53,792 bases of DNA from an uncultured Victivallis sp. (GTDB lineage: Bacteria; Verrucomicrobiota; Lentisphaeria; Victivallales; Victivallaceae), in assembly GCF_944391105.1 (NCBI RefSeq), contig NZ_CALXSK010000022.1:1-53792 (forward strand). Reading direction: 5' to 3'. Positions within the stretch are counted from its first letter, which is position 1. Each line of letters starts with the position of its first letter. A program made the position numbers and the translations under genes. The notes beneath the pieces were generated by a model, which saw only the letters and a program-made list of their open reading frames with translations, did no database searches and was not told where the DNA came from. Positions 23,635 through 32,268 of the stretch are shown here, piece by piece.

Positions 23635-24381
23635 CAGATCCGCAAATTCGCATTCGAGGCCGAACACCTCGCGGATTCTCGCCATGACCGCCTTCGGACC
23701 GACCGTCTCGGTCGCATAGTGACCGAGAGCGAGCACCGGAATCCCGAGCTCGTACGCGGGATGGAACATCACGTGTTCGAGCTCGCCGGTGATCAGCAGA
23801 TCCGCTCCTGCGGCCGCCGCCTGTTCCAGAGCGTCCATGCCGCCGCCGCCCGAAACGACCGCGACGCGCCGCAGCATGCGGCCGGTGTCGGCAATGAGCC
23901 GGGCGTGACCGTTCAACGCGGTTTCCAGCTCGGAAGCGAGGTCGGAGGCGGTGACGATCTTCCGGGTTCGCCCGAGAAAGCCGATATCGTAACCGTGATA
24001 GTTGCAGAACGGTTCAAGTTCAACCAGATCCGCGAGCGCGGCAAGCTGCGCGTTGTTGCCGAGTTCCGGATGCGCGTCGAGCGGCAGGTGAACGCCGTAA
24101 AGGCTGATGTCGTTCCCGAACATCGTGCGGAATCGCCGGGCGTGCATGCCGGTCCAGCGGCGCGGCTCTCCCCCCCACGAAATCCCGTGATGAACGAAGA
24201 CGAAGTCGAACTTCTCCTCCGCCGCGCGCCGGAAGAGCGCCTGGCAGCCGTCCACACCGAAGAGCACGCGGTTCACCTCATCCCGTCCTTCGATCTGAAG
24301 TCCGTTGTTCGAAGCGTCGCCGGAAAAGGCGGCAAGGTTCAGTTCCCGGTCGAGATAGGCCGTCAATTCAGACCGTTTCAT
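23620..24381 (-). CDS. Nif3-like dinuclear metal-centre protein
   Basis: A 253-residue member of the conserved Nif3/YbgI family, ring-shaped hexamers with two metal ions per subunit. Motifs are NGLQIEG (about 26-32), FVHHGISWG (about 62-70; metal histidines), a GVHLPLDAHPELGNN motif (about 95-109) and, near the C-terminus, GELEHVMFHPAYELG and LALGHYATET. A hydrolase role such as GTP cyclohydrolase has been proposed, but the biological function is not settled. I start at 24381 (GAAGGAG upstream); the frame is open 66 codons further. It lies 16 bp downstream of ispE, suggesting one transcript. Confidence 0.85.
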   Translation of the reverse strand: MKRSELTAYLDRELNLAAFSGDASNNGLQIEGRDEVNRVLFGVDGCQALFRRAAEEKFDFVFVHHGISWGGEPRRWTGMHARRFRTMFGNDISLYGVHLPLDAHPELGNNAQLAALADLVELEPFCNYHGYDIGFLGRTRKIVTASDLASELETALNGHARLIADTGRMLRRVAVVSGGGGMDALEQAAAAGADLLITGELEHVMFHPAYELGIPVLALGHYATETVGPKAVMARIREVFGLECEFADLPTGL

Positions 24382-24397
24382 AACGGATTCTCCTTCT

Positions 24398-25255
24398 TCA
24401 ATTGGTGAAAACTGTGATCGAACGGAACGCGCCGGAGAGCGCCAGAGCCAGCTCGTCGCGCTCCTCCACCGTCGCGCAGACGGCGAAGATCGACGGCCCG
24501 CTGCCGGTAATCTCCGCATTGAGCGCGCCGTTTTCGCGCAGGAAATCGCGCAGAATCGCCAGCAGCGGAAATTTTTCATAGAGCGCGAACGCCAGATCGT
24601 TGTGCAGATTCGCCGCGACGCCCGCCGGATCGTTCCGCCGCAGTGCGTCGATCAGCTTTTCGAGCCGTCCGGTGCAGTCCGACCCGATATGTTCCGGAGC
24701 GAGATGGGTGTACGCCCACTTCGCACTGACCGGAAAATGCGGATTGGCCACGAGCAGCGGCGGAGCGAAGAGCGTTCCATCCAGATACCGGAACACCTCC
24801 CCGACACCGGTCGCGACCGCGGGACGCCCATGCAGGAAAAACGGCACATCCGCGCCGAGCGTGAGGGCAAGTTCCGCAAGCGCACTCTCCGGAAGTGCTC
24901 CGTACTGATCGTTCAGAAGGCGCAGCACGGCGGCGGCATTCGAACTGCCGCCGCCCATTCCGGCGGCAACGGGAATCTCCTTCTCGATCCGGATCGTCCA
25001 GTGAGCGGGGATTTTCGCCATGTCGGAGTAGGCGAGCGCGGCACGCCCCGCAAGATTTTCGAGATTTTCCGGCAACCCCGGGATTGTGGAGGAGACCCGG
25101 ATTCCCGGCACTCCTTCAAAATCGATCTCGACCCGGTCGGCCGGCGTGTCGAGCGGAAGAAACAGCGTCTCAAGCTCGTGATACCGGTCCGGCCGACGCT
25201 TCAACACCTTCAAATAGAGATTGATCTTCGACTTCGAGAGCACAGCAGCCGACAT
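24398..25255 (-). CDS. ispE: 4-diphosphocytidyl-2-C-methyl-D-erythritol kinase
   Basis: IspE phosphorylates CDP-methylerythritol in the MEP pathway to isoprenoids. The 285-residue protein is a GHMP kinase: SKSKINLYLKVLKRRPDRYH at the start, the ATP loop IPVAAGMGGGSSNAAAVL (about 92-109) and the C-terminal glycine motif ITGSGPSIFAVC. No other MEP gene is in the window. It is followed by the nif3-like gene and preceded by the Gfo/Idh/MocA gene at 24 bp, all on the minus strand. Confidence 0.93.
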   Translation of the reverse strand: MSAAVLSKSKINLYLKVLKRRPDRYHELETLFLPLDTPADRVEIDFEGVPGIRVSSTIPGLPENLENLAGRAALAYSDMAKIPAHWTIRIEKEIPVAAGMGGGSSNAAAVLRLLNDQYGALPESALAELALTLGADVPFFLHGRPAVATGVGEVFRYLDGTLFAPPLLVANPHFPVSAKWAYTHLAPEHIGSDCTGRLEKLIDALRRNDPAGVAANLHNDLAFALYEKFPLLAILRDFLRENGALNAEITGSGPSIFAVCATVEERDELALALSGAFRSITVFTN

Positions 25256-25279
25256 GGGACACCCCCTTTCCCGACCCGT

Positions 25280-26296
25280 TCAGTTCAGTTCGTTCGGGGT
25301 GCATGGGGCGAATTTGAAACCGTACTGCTCATTGTACCGCCGGGCTTCAGCCTCGATCTCCAGAGCGATCCGCAACGCGCGCAACCCGGCCTCACCGGGA
25401 ACCTTCGCGTCGCAGAGGCGTCCCATGACCCGGCTCTTGTTCACGGCGAGGATGAAATCCTCCAGCTCGGCTGCGAGCGCGTTCTTCTCGTCGAGATTCA
25501 CATCCTTGCGGGCGAGCCCGATCCGGTTGCGTTTGAGCACCATGCCGAAGTGCTTGCCGTAATCCATCGAGATGTAGCAATCCTCCTGGAACACGCGGAA
25601 ACGGCGCATCGGCTCCTGGCTGACACGGCTGGCGGTGAGACTCGCGCAGCTGCCGTTTTTGAACTTGATTCTGGCATTGACGATATCCTCGGTCTTGCTG
25701 AGCACAGGGATTCCGACCACGTCGAACCGCTCAATTTCCGAATCGACCATGGTCAGCACGAGATCGATGTCATGAATCATCAAATCAACCACGACGCTGA
25801 CCTCGGTTCCGCGGCGCGGCAGACCCGGGCGCGGCGGCGGATACTGTGCGAGCCGGTGCGCCTCGATAAACCGGGTGTTGGCGGCATATTTCTCCAGAAA
25901 ATCCATCGCCGGATTGAACCGTTCGACATGGCCGACCGCCAGCACGACATTGTTCTTCCGGGCGGTGGCGACCATCTGTTCGGCAAGTTCGAGACTCGCC
26001 TCGATCGGTTTTTCGACAAGCACATGCTTGCCCATCTCCAGAAGCGGCAGGGTTGTGGCCGCATGGAAATTGGCGGGGACTGCGACACTCAAAGCGTCGC
26101 ACTTTTCCGCAAGTGAGCGCCAGTCGGAAAAGACCGGCAGATTGAATTCGGCCCCCACTCTCGCGGCAGTTTCGGGCTGAACGTCGAAGATTCCAATCAC
26201 TTCCGCGTTGGGGCTCTGGGCATAGAGCCGTGCATGATGTCTGCCGAGCGCGCCGACGCCGAGAACACCGACTTTGAGCTTTGTATCGCTTTCCAT
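25280..26296 (-). CDS. Gfo/Idh/MocA-family dehydrogenase
   Basis: A 338-residue NAD(P)-dependent oxidoreductase. The N-terminal Rossmann fold has VGVLGVGALGRHHARLY (about 9-25) and HVLVEKPIEASLELAEQM (about 91-108; EKP is the family hallmark), and the C-terminal alpha/beta domain has GTEVSVVVDLMIHDIDLVL. The -HDIDL- histidine is likely catalytic. It resembles the dehydrogenases that accompany lpxA in other Gram-negative genomes and may oxidise UDP-GlcNAc at C3 (GnnA-like), but no partner transaminase (GnnB) is near. The start is placed at 26296 with AGGAAAAG upstream. It is divergent from pyrH-lpxA. Confidence 0.8.
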   Translation of the reverse strand: MESDTKLKVGVLGVGALGRHHARLYAQSPNAEVIGIFDVQPETAARVGAEFNLPVFSDWRSLAEKCDALSVAVPANFHAATTLPLLEMGKHVLVEKPIEASLELAEQMVATARKNNVVLAVGHVERFNPAMDFLEKYAANTRFIEAHRLAQYPPPRPGLPRRGTEVSVVVDLMIHDIDLVLTMVDSEIERFDVVGIPVLSKTEDIVNARIKFKNGSCASLTASRVSQEPMRRFRVFQEDCYISMDYGKHFGMVLKRNRIGLARKDVNLDEKNALAAELEDFILAVNKSRVMGRLCDAKVPGEAGLRALRIALEIEAEARRYNEQYGFKFAPCTPNELN

Positions 26297-26392
26297 TCTG
26301 CTTTTCCTGTTGCGTTCCGGATTTGTTTTGTGTTCTGTTTTCAATAATATACACGTTTTTTTCATAAAAACACCTTTCCGACGCGCTTTTTC

Positions 26393-26422
26393 TTGGCGAA
26401 ATCGGGTTTGACGGGGTATATT
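26393..26422 (+). promoter_or_regulatory. Putative promoter of the pyrH-lpxA unit
   Basis: TTGGCG (26393-26398), an 18-bp spacer and TATATT (26417-26422), upstream of the pyrH ribosome site. Confidence 0.4.
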
Positions 26423-26473
26423 GCTAACAAAAGAAGAAATCCACCCCTTTTTCGGGAGTGAAAGGAGCCAGTC

Positions 26474-27193
26474 ATGAATGAAAAATTCCGATTCAACCGG
26501 GTATTGCTGAAACTCAGCGGCGAAGCCCTCAAGGGTTCACAGGAACACGGGTACGACGCCGACGCGGTCAGAACCATCGTCGAGCGGGTCAAAGCGGTCG
26601 CCGATCAGGGCGTGGAGATCGCGCTGGTCGTCGGCGCCGGCAACATCTGGCGCGGCGTAATGGGGCGCGCCGGCGGGATGGACCGGGTCAACGCCGACTA
26701 CATGGGAATGCTTGCAACCGTAATGAACGCGCTCTGCCTGCGCGATTTCTTCCGCTCCGCCGGAATCGAAGCGATCGTGCAGTGCTCGATCGGGATGGAG
26801 CCGATCGCTCCACGCTTCAACCGGGAAGAGGCGATCCGGGCGCTCGAGGCGGGAAAGATCGTGATTTTCGCGGGCGGCACCGGAAGCCCGTTCTTCACAA
26901 CCGACACCACCAGCACGCTGCGGGCGCTCGAAACCGACTGCGACGCGGTTCTCAAAGCGACGAAGGTCGACGGCATCTACACGGCCGATCCGTTCAAGGA
27001 TCCCGATGCGATCCGGTTCCCGGAACTGAGTTTCGACGAGGCGCTCGCCCGGCAGCTCAAGGTCATGGATTCGACGGCGTTCTCGATGTGCCGGGACAAT
27101 GATCTGCCGATTATCGTATTCAACTTCTCCGACCCGGACAGCCTGGAGCGAATCCTTGCAGGAGACACCGGGGCCGGAACCATCGTAAGCTGA
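26474..27193 (+). CDS. pyrH: Uridylate kinase (UMP kinase)
   Basis: PyrH phosphorylates UMP to UDP with ATP, feeding pyrimidine and UDP-sugar supply, which fits its place before lpxA. The 239-residue protein has the amino-acid-kinase fold: LLKLSGEALKGSQEHG (about 11-26), VVGAGNIWRGV (about 55-65), FAGGTGSPFFTTDT (about 133-146) and LKATKVDGIYTADP. GGAG lies upstream of the ATG. lpxA follows after 10 bp. Confidence 0.95.
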   Translation: MNEKFRFNRVLLKLSGEALKGSQEHGYDADAVRTIVERVKAVADQGVEIALVVGAGNIWRGVMGRAGGMDRVNADYMGMLATVMNALCLRDFFRSAGIEAIVQCSIGMEPIAPRFNREEAIRALEAGKIVIFAGGTGSPFFTTDTTSTLRALETDCDAVLKATKVDGIYTADPFKDPDAIRFPELSFDEALARQLKVMDSTAFSMCRDNDLPIIVFNFSDPDSLERILAGDTGAGTIVS

Positions 27194-27203
27194 GAGGCGG
27201 ATC

Positions 27204-28034
27204 ATGACCGACATTCATCCAACCGCGGTCATCAGTCCGAAGGCGCAGATCGGCGAAGAGGTCAGGATCGGCCCCTATTCGATCGTTGAGGACGATTGCG
27301 TGATCGGCGACGGCTGCGTGATCGATTCGCACGTCAAAATCGCACGCTACACGACGCTCGGGCCGCGCTGCCGGGTCTACCTCGGGGCACTGGTCGGCGA
27401 GGAGCCGCAGGATCACCGGTTCACCCCCGGAACCGTCGCCTGGACGACGGTCGGAGCCGATACGACGATCCGGGAGTACGTCACGATTCACCGCTCCCCG
27501 TTCGCGGAGCGTTATACCCGGATCGGCAGCGGCACGCTGCTCATGTCGTTCGTCCACATCGGCCACGATGCGCAGATCGGCGACCGGGTCACGATCGCGA
27601 ACCAGACGGCAGTCTCGGGGCATGTGATCATCGAGGATCAGGCGGTGCTTTCCGGATACATTCTCATTCACCAGTTCTGCCGGATCGGACGGCTTGCGAT
27701 GGTCGGAGCGCGTACCATCATCCGTCAGGACATCCCGCCGTTCTGCATGCTTGCCGAGAACGAATGTGTCTGCGGGCCGAACGTCATCGGACTGCGCCGG
27801 GCGGGCTTCGACAGCTATGCGCGGTCGGCGATCCGGCGCGCGATCAAGACCTACTTCTTCCGCGGACTCAATGCGACCAACGCTCTGGCCGAGATCGAAG
27901 CCATGCCGATGCGCCCGCCGGAGGTCGACCATTTTGTGGAATTCATCCGCAAGACGGAACGCGGCATCATGCCGGGTGATCCGGAACTTGCCGCTCTCGG
28001 AATTCGCGGTGCGGATCCCGAGGAAAAAGAGTGA
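27204..28034 (+). CDS. lpxA: UDP-N-acetylglucosamine acyltransferase
   Basis: LpxA transfers a hydroxyacyl chain from acyl carrier protein to the 3-OH of UDP-GlcNAc, the first step of lipid A synthesis, showing an outer membrane with lipid A. The 276-residue protein begins with hexapeptide repeats of the left-handed beta helix (IHPTAVISPKAQIGEEVRIG) and carries the catalytic-histidine region SFVHIGHDAQIGD (about 115-127) and the helical C-terminal domain. If the nearby Gfo/Idh/MocA enzyme makes a 3-amino sugar, this LpxA would have to accept it. The stop lies 15 bp before the next gene. Confidence 0.95.
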   Translation: MTDIHPTAVISPKAQIGEEVRIGPYSIVEDDCVIGDGCVIDSHVKIARYTTLGPRCRVYLGALVGEEPQDHRFTPGTVAWTTVGADTTIREYVTIHRSPFAERYTRIGSGTLLMSFVHIGHDAQIGDRVTIANQTAVSGHVIIEDQAVLSGYILIHQFCRIGRLAMVGARTIIRQDIPPFCMLAENECVCGPNVIGLRRAGFDSYARSAIRRAIKTYFFRGLNATNALAEIEAMPMRPPEVDHFVEFIRKTERGIMPGDPELAALGIRGADPEEKE

Positions 28035-28048
28035 AGGAGCCTTTTGCA

Positions 28049-29260
28049 ATGATGAGACATCTGATCGTATTGTTCACTGTTGCAGTTGCCGCGGCATTCG
28101 CGGCGGGCTGCAGGCAGGTCACGCCGCTGCCGAACCCGACCGTGCAGGGCTCGCTGAACCAGCCGGTTCGGATCGGCGTGCTGCTTCCGCTCACCGGAGA
28201 CGACGCGGAGTTCGGGGAGCGGACGCTGCGCGGCATCAGACTGGCCTGTGACGAACTCAACAACGGGCGCGGGATCTCGGATCGCCGCGTCGAACTTCTG
28301 ATCCGCGATACGAAAAGCTCGCCGCTGGAAGCGCGACACCAGACCGAAGAGCTTTCGGAACAGGGCATCGCCGGACTGGTCGGACCGTACAGCACGAACG
28401 AGGCGCTCGCGATCAAACCGGTTGTGGAGGCGCTCCTGATTCCGACCGTCATTCCACTGGCAACCAACGATGAGGTCACCAATGGGACAAGGATGATCTA
28501 CCGTGCCTGTTTCACGGATTCCCAGCAGGGGGAGGCGATTGCGGCCTACGCGTGGTACTGGCGCAAGCTGCTGCGCATGGCGATTCTGGTGAATGTGGAC
28601 AAACAGGCGACCTACTCCCGCAGCGTCGCCCAGGCGGCGGGGAAGGCCTTCGCGGAACTTGGAGGCGAGGTCGTTCATTCGGTCGAGTTCAAGGGGGACA
28701 AGGAGGAGTTCGTCAAAAAACTTCAGGAACTGGTCTCCTACGGGCCGCAGGCGATCCTGGTTCCCGGAGAACCGGGGAATTCGGGCCGGGTGGTGAAATA
28801 CATCCGTGAACTCGGCTACCGCGGATTGCTGCTCGGCCCCGAAAGCTGGGACGATCCGGCCTTTCTGCGGGAGTGCGGGCCGCGGCCCGGCGACTGTGCA
28901 TTCATCGGTTTTTACTCGGATGAGTTCGACCTTCCGGAGCAGCATGCATTCCGGAAGGAGTTCCGACGCACGAATTTCATCTTCCCCGGCAGTTGCGAGG
29001 CCCAGGGGTACGATGCGTTGAAACTGCTCGCAATCGGGCTCAGCCGGGCCGCCAGTGTGGAGGATTTCAATCGGAACATGCTTTCGATCCGCAATCTTCC
29101 GGGCGCGGCCGCACTCTACACGATGAAACCCGGCGGCGGAATCGACCGGACCATGTTCATCAAGACGATCCGCCCGGCCGCGACCCCGACTTCGGAAGCG
29201 GAATTCCGGCTCGGCGGAAGTTTCAATATGAGTAAGATCTACCAACTCAAGGAAGATTGA
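28049..29260 (+). CDS. Orphan periplasmic substrate-binding lipoprotein (Leu/Ile/Val-type fold)
   Basis: A 403-residue type I periplasmic-binding protein with a lipobox signal (AAAFAAGC, Cys near residue 19). The domain starts at QPVRIGVLLPLTGDDAEFGE and shows the typical GPYSTNEALAIKPVVEALLI, SQQGEAIAAYAW and GYRGLLLGPESW elements. Classical members feed amino acids or amides to ABC importers, but no permease or ATPase is adjacent, so it may be a sensor or have another role. I start at ATG 28049 (AAGGAGC upstream) rather than the GTG at 28031, which overlaps lpxA. The CBM9-like gene follows after 5 bp. Confidence 0.82.
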   Translation: MMRHLIVLFTVAVAAAFAAGCRQVTPLPNPTVQGSLNQPVRIGVLLPLTGDDAEFGERTLRGIRLACDELNNGRGISDRRVELLIRDTKSSPLEARHQTEELSEQGIAGLVGPYSTNEALAIKPVVEALLIPTVIPLATNDEVTNGTRMIYRACFTDSQQGEAIAAYAWYWRKLLRMAILVNVDKQATYSRSVAQAAGKAFAELGGEVVHSVEFKGDKEEFVKKLQELVSYGPQAILVPGEPGNSGRVVKYIRELGYRGLLLGPESWDDPAFLRECGPRPGDCAFIGFYSDEFDLPEQHAFRKEFRRTNFIFPGSCEAQGYDALKLLAIGLSRAASVEDFNRNMLSIRNLPGAAALYTMKPGGGIDRTMFIKTIRPAATPTSEAEFRLGGSFNMSKIYQLKED

Positions 29261-29265
29261 GCAAC

Positions 29266-29928
29266 ATGGGTTATCTGATTTGTCGCACTTCGACTCCTCC
29301 GGAGCTTTCTGCCGGATTCGATTCCGATGCCTGGAAGAAATGCGGGACGATCCGCGTCGCATGTTTCCGGCCGGAGGGCAGCGGCCATCGGCCGGAAACC
29401 AGACTCAAACTGCAATATGACAATGCGGGACTCTACGGGCTTTTCTCGGTCCGGGATCGTTTTGTCCGCTGCGTGGCGGAGCGTTTTCAGGACATGGTCT
29501 GCGGGGACAGCTGCATTGAGCTCTTCGTGCAGCCGGCCATCGGGACAGGCTATGTGAATTTCGAATTCAATGCCTCCGGCGTCCTGCTCGCACACCATGT
29601 CATGGACCGGCGGCGGCGCCCCGGTTCCGATGACGTTCGTCCGCTTTCCGACCAGGAGGCGGAAGGGATCCGGATCTTCCACACGCTCCCGAACCGGGTG
29701 GAGCCGGAGATTGCGGAAGCGACGGATTATGAGCTCGGCTTCTTCATTCCGTTCGCGCTTTTCGAAAAAACCCATCATGCACCGGTTCCGGTCTCCGGCA
29801 CAGTGTGGCGCGGGAACGCGTTCAAGTGCGGAGACAACACGAGCCATCCGCACTGGGCATCATGGCGGCCGGTCCGCCGGGTCAACTTTCACGAGCCGGA
29901 CTGCTTCGACATCCTGGAGTTCGAATAA
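29266..29928 (+). CDS. CBM9-like carbohydrate-binding-domain protein
   Basis: A 220-residue single-domain protein resembling the CBM9-like/DOMON beta sandwich: RLKLQYDNAGLYGLFSVRDR (about 50-69), DSCIELFVQP (about 84-93), GYVNFEFNASGVLLAHH and the closing WRGNAFKCGDNTSHPHWASW. No signal peptide and no catalytic domain are visible. In bacteria these domains bind sugars or haem at the end of hydrolases; a stand-alone cytoplasmic copy is unusual. The start could also be TTG 29257, overlapping the previous stop; ATG 29266 with AAGGA is preferred. Confidence 0.7.
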   Translation: MGYLICRTSTPPELSAGFDSDAWKKCGTIRVACFRPEGSGHRPETRLKLQYDNAGLYGLFSVRDRFVRCVAERFQDMVCGDSCIELFVQPAIGTGYVNFEFNASGVLLAHHVMDRRRRPGSDDVRPLSDQEAEGIRIFHTLPNRVEPEIAEATDYELGFFIPFALFEKTHHAPVPVSGTVWRGNAFKCGDNTSHPHWASWRPVRRVNFHEPDCFDILEFE

Positions 29929-29982
29929 TCCCTCCGGGCAGCAAAACAGCGGCTCCACAACGCATAAGGATTCTACACAAAC

Positions 29983-30528
29983 ATGGCAAACGGATTCAGC
30001 CGTTCGATCGTCTCGCAGGCAGTCGCTCTCGCGATGGTCGAAGCCGCCCGGAAAAGCGGCTGCATCAAGGGGGCGCTGGTCGCCTCGCCCGTGCTGGCGG
30101 AGGCGGAGAAGGAGCTCTTCCTCAAAATGCTCGCCCGGCTCAATGAACGCAGGAAAAACGGCAGCGACACACTCTCCGATGATGAGATCGCTTCGCTCTT
30201 CACCTTCGTCTACGCAAAAGCCGCCGAAGCGGTTACGAATCTGGTCAACGGCCAGCCGGACAACTTCGAGCTGCTCGGCATGCTCGACGGCAAGATTCCA
30301 CTCTACGCCGACGAGCGGCTGACCGGATATTTCAAGAAGCTCAATCTGGCCACGGAGTGCGCCCAGGCCTACGTCGACTGGCATGCGGCGAACGCCTCCG
30401 GGGAGCAGCTTCAGGCCTACGACCCGATGCTGCCGCTCTTTGAAGCGCTGAAATGGTGTTTCCGACTGAGTTGCACGGTCGCAGTCGAAAAACTCGAAGC
30501 CGACGGAAAGGTCGTTCCCGGTGTCTGA
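29983..30528 (+). CDS. Hypothetical helical protein (181 aa)
   Basis: No family recognised. It is predicted to be soluble and almost wholly helical, with a few cysteines and no signal peptide. Motif-like stretches are SQAVALAMVEAARKSGC and DEIASLFTFVYAKAAEAV. It overlaps the next gene's GTG start by 8 bp, so the two are translationally coupled and may act together. Confidence 0.65.
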   Translation: MANGFSRSIVSQAVALAMVEAARKSGCIKGALVASPVLAEAEKELFLKMLARLNERRKNGSDTLSDDEIASLFTFVYAKAAEAVTNLVNGQPDNFELLGMLDGKIPLYADERLTGYFKKLNLATECAQAYVDWHAANASGEQLQAYDPMLPLFEALKWCFRLSCTVAVEKLEADGKVVPGV

Positions 30529-32218
30529 ACGCTGGAGACGGCGGATTCCGATTCTTACGGGAGCACTGGTGCTGCTTCTGCTGGAGGCTGCGCTGTTGCC
30601 GTCCGGTCCGGTCTGGATCACGGACAATGGGAACAAGTACATGATCCTGCGCAACCTCGCGGAACACGGGACGCCCGCGATGGAGAATCCCGCAGCGGAA
30701 CTCGACCCGGAAAACCGGTTCTTTCCGGACGGCGGATTCCATTTTCAGCGGCATGGCGGCAAGATTTTTTCGGTCTACCCGGAATTTTTCTCCATTCTCG
30801 CGCTGCCGGGATATCTGCTGGCCGGCGACGCGGGGCTCCTTCTGATTCCGATCGCCGGCACGCTGGCGATGCTTGCGCTCTTCCTCGCGCTGCTCGATCC
30901 GCTGCGGCTCACCACCCGAATCGAAGCGCTGCTCGCGGTACTGCTTCTCTGCGGAACGCCGTTTCTCTTCTACTCCGGAACCTTCTGGGAGATGACCGTT
31001 TCGGCAGTGTTTCCGCTCGCGGCGCTCCTTGCCGCACGCAGAAAAAAACTCTTTCTCGCGGGCATCTGGCTCGGGCTGGGACTCTGGCTGCGGGAAGAGT
31101 TTTATCTGATCGCGCTCGTTTCCGGCGCAGCAGCTCTGGTGTTCCTTCCGCGGCAGTGGCGGCGGAACATTCCGTTCGGGGCGGGATTTCTCCTCTGCGC
31201 CGTGCCGCTCTGGCTCTGGAATCTGCACAGTTACGGGCATATCCTCGGTCTGCACGGCGCGCTCTACTACACGCACAACGCCGAAACGACGCAGACACTC
31301 GCGCAGCAGATTGCGGGAGTTTTCGATGGATATTTCATCTATCTCCTCCAATTCAACTCGGGCAATCCGGAGATGGTCTGGTACTACTACCTCCTGCTGC
31401 TGCCGATGGTTCTGCTGCCCGCAGCGGGAGCGTTCGATTCCCGCCGTCTCCAATGTGCGGCGGCTGCGGCGGCCGTGGTCTCCTGGGCGGTTCTGCTCGC
31501 ACTCTACTGCGGAAATCCGGAACCGGCCGCGGCGGCGGGGCTGACGGTCGGCTTCATCACGGCCTCCCCGCTGCTGGCGGGATTTTTTCTCAAATGGAGA
31601 GATCTGCTCACGCGTGGACCGTACCAGATCCGGCTGCTCACACTCGCGGCACTGCTCTACTGCGTGGTGCTTCCTCCGGTCCTGACCAGAAGCGACATCG
31701 GGATCATCTGGGGGCCGCGTCACTATCTGCCGGTCTATCCGCTCCTTTTTCTCCTGAGTTTTCTCGGATTTGCGCGGCTCGGCTGGTTGTCGCACAGGAG
31801 GCGTCTGCTGCTTGCGGCGATTCCGGCGGCGGCGCTGGTTCTGCAGCTGATCGGGATGCGCTGCCTCTTCGGAGTATCGGCCGACGCGGCCGCGGCGGAA
31901 CGGGCAGTCGCTGCAAGTCGGACGGAAACGATCGTTTCCGATGTGTTCTTTCTGCCGGAGATGACACCCCGGCTCTTCTTTGAAAAGCGGTGGCTCTTCG
32001 TGAAGAACGACGCCGACCTGGAAGCGGTTCCGGAACTGCTCCGCGCCCGGGGAGTTCATGAGTTCACGCTCGTCCTTTCCCCGCGTTTCCGGCAAGTGAG
32101 CGACCAGGCGGTTGCCGCATTGCTCAAGCGAGCCCCGCTCGCAGCGCCGCCCCGGGTTCAGGAAGCACCGGGCAGCGGATTTCTTGCGCTTCTCATCGGG
32201 GAGTGTCGTTTGCAATAA
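30521..32218 (+). CDS. Polytopic membrane protein, GT-C glycosyltransferase-like
   Basis: A 565-residue protein with about 11-12 hydrophobic segments up to residue 450 and a soluble C-terminus. The first external loop carries WITDNGNKYMILRNLAEHGT, where the Asp-Asn stretch resembles the acidic loop of GT-C polyprenyl-linked sugar transferases (PMT/ArnT), and IWGPRHYLPVYPLLFLLSFL resembles the RY-containing helix seen in such enzymes. It might move a sugar onto lipid A or another envelope glycan, in keeping with lpxA upstream. The start is GTG 30521, overlapping the previous gene by 8 bp. Confidence 0.65.
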   Translation: MSERWRRRIPILTGALVLLLLEAALLPSGPVWITDNGNKYMILRNLAEHGTPAMENPAAELDPENRFFPDGGFHFQRHGGKIFSVYPEFFSILALPGYLLAGDAGLLLIPIAGTLAMLALFLALLDPLRLTTRIEALLAVLLLCGTPFLFYSGTFWEMTVSAVFPLAALLAARRKKLFLAGIWLGLGLWLREEFYLIALVSGAAALVFLPRQWRRNIPFGAGFLLCAVPLWLWNLHSYGHILGLHGALYYTHNAETTQTLAQQIAGVFDGYFIYLLQFNSGNPEMVWYYYLLLLPMVLLPAAGAFDSRRLQCAAAAAAVVSWAVLLALYCGNPEPAAAAGLTVGFITASPLLAGFFLKWRDLLTRGPYQIRLLTLAALLYCVVLPPVLTRSDIGIIWGPRHYLPVYPLLFLLSFLGFARLGWLSHRRRLLLAAIPAAALVLQLIGMRCLFGVSADAAAAERAVAASRTETIVSDVFFLPEMTPRLFFEKRWLFVKNDADLEAVPELLRARGVHEFTLVLSPRFRQVSDQAVAALLKRAPLAAPPRVQEAPGSGFLALLIGECRLQ

Positions 32219-32268
32219 CCCCGATTCCTGCTATATTTATAGAAATGAATTTTAACTGGGAGACCGGA

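Noticed and set aside
30341..32215. 624-codon minus-strand frame opposite the GT-C-like gene
   Set aside because: It is extremely charged and repetitive in composition, an artefact of reading hydrophobic codons backwards.
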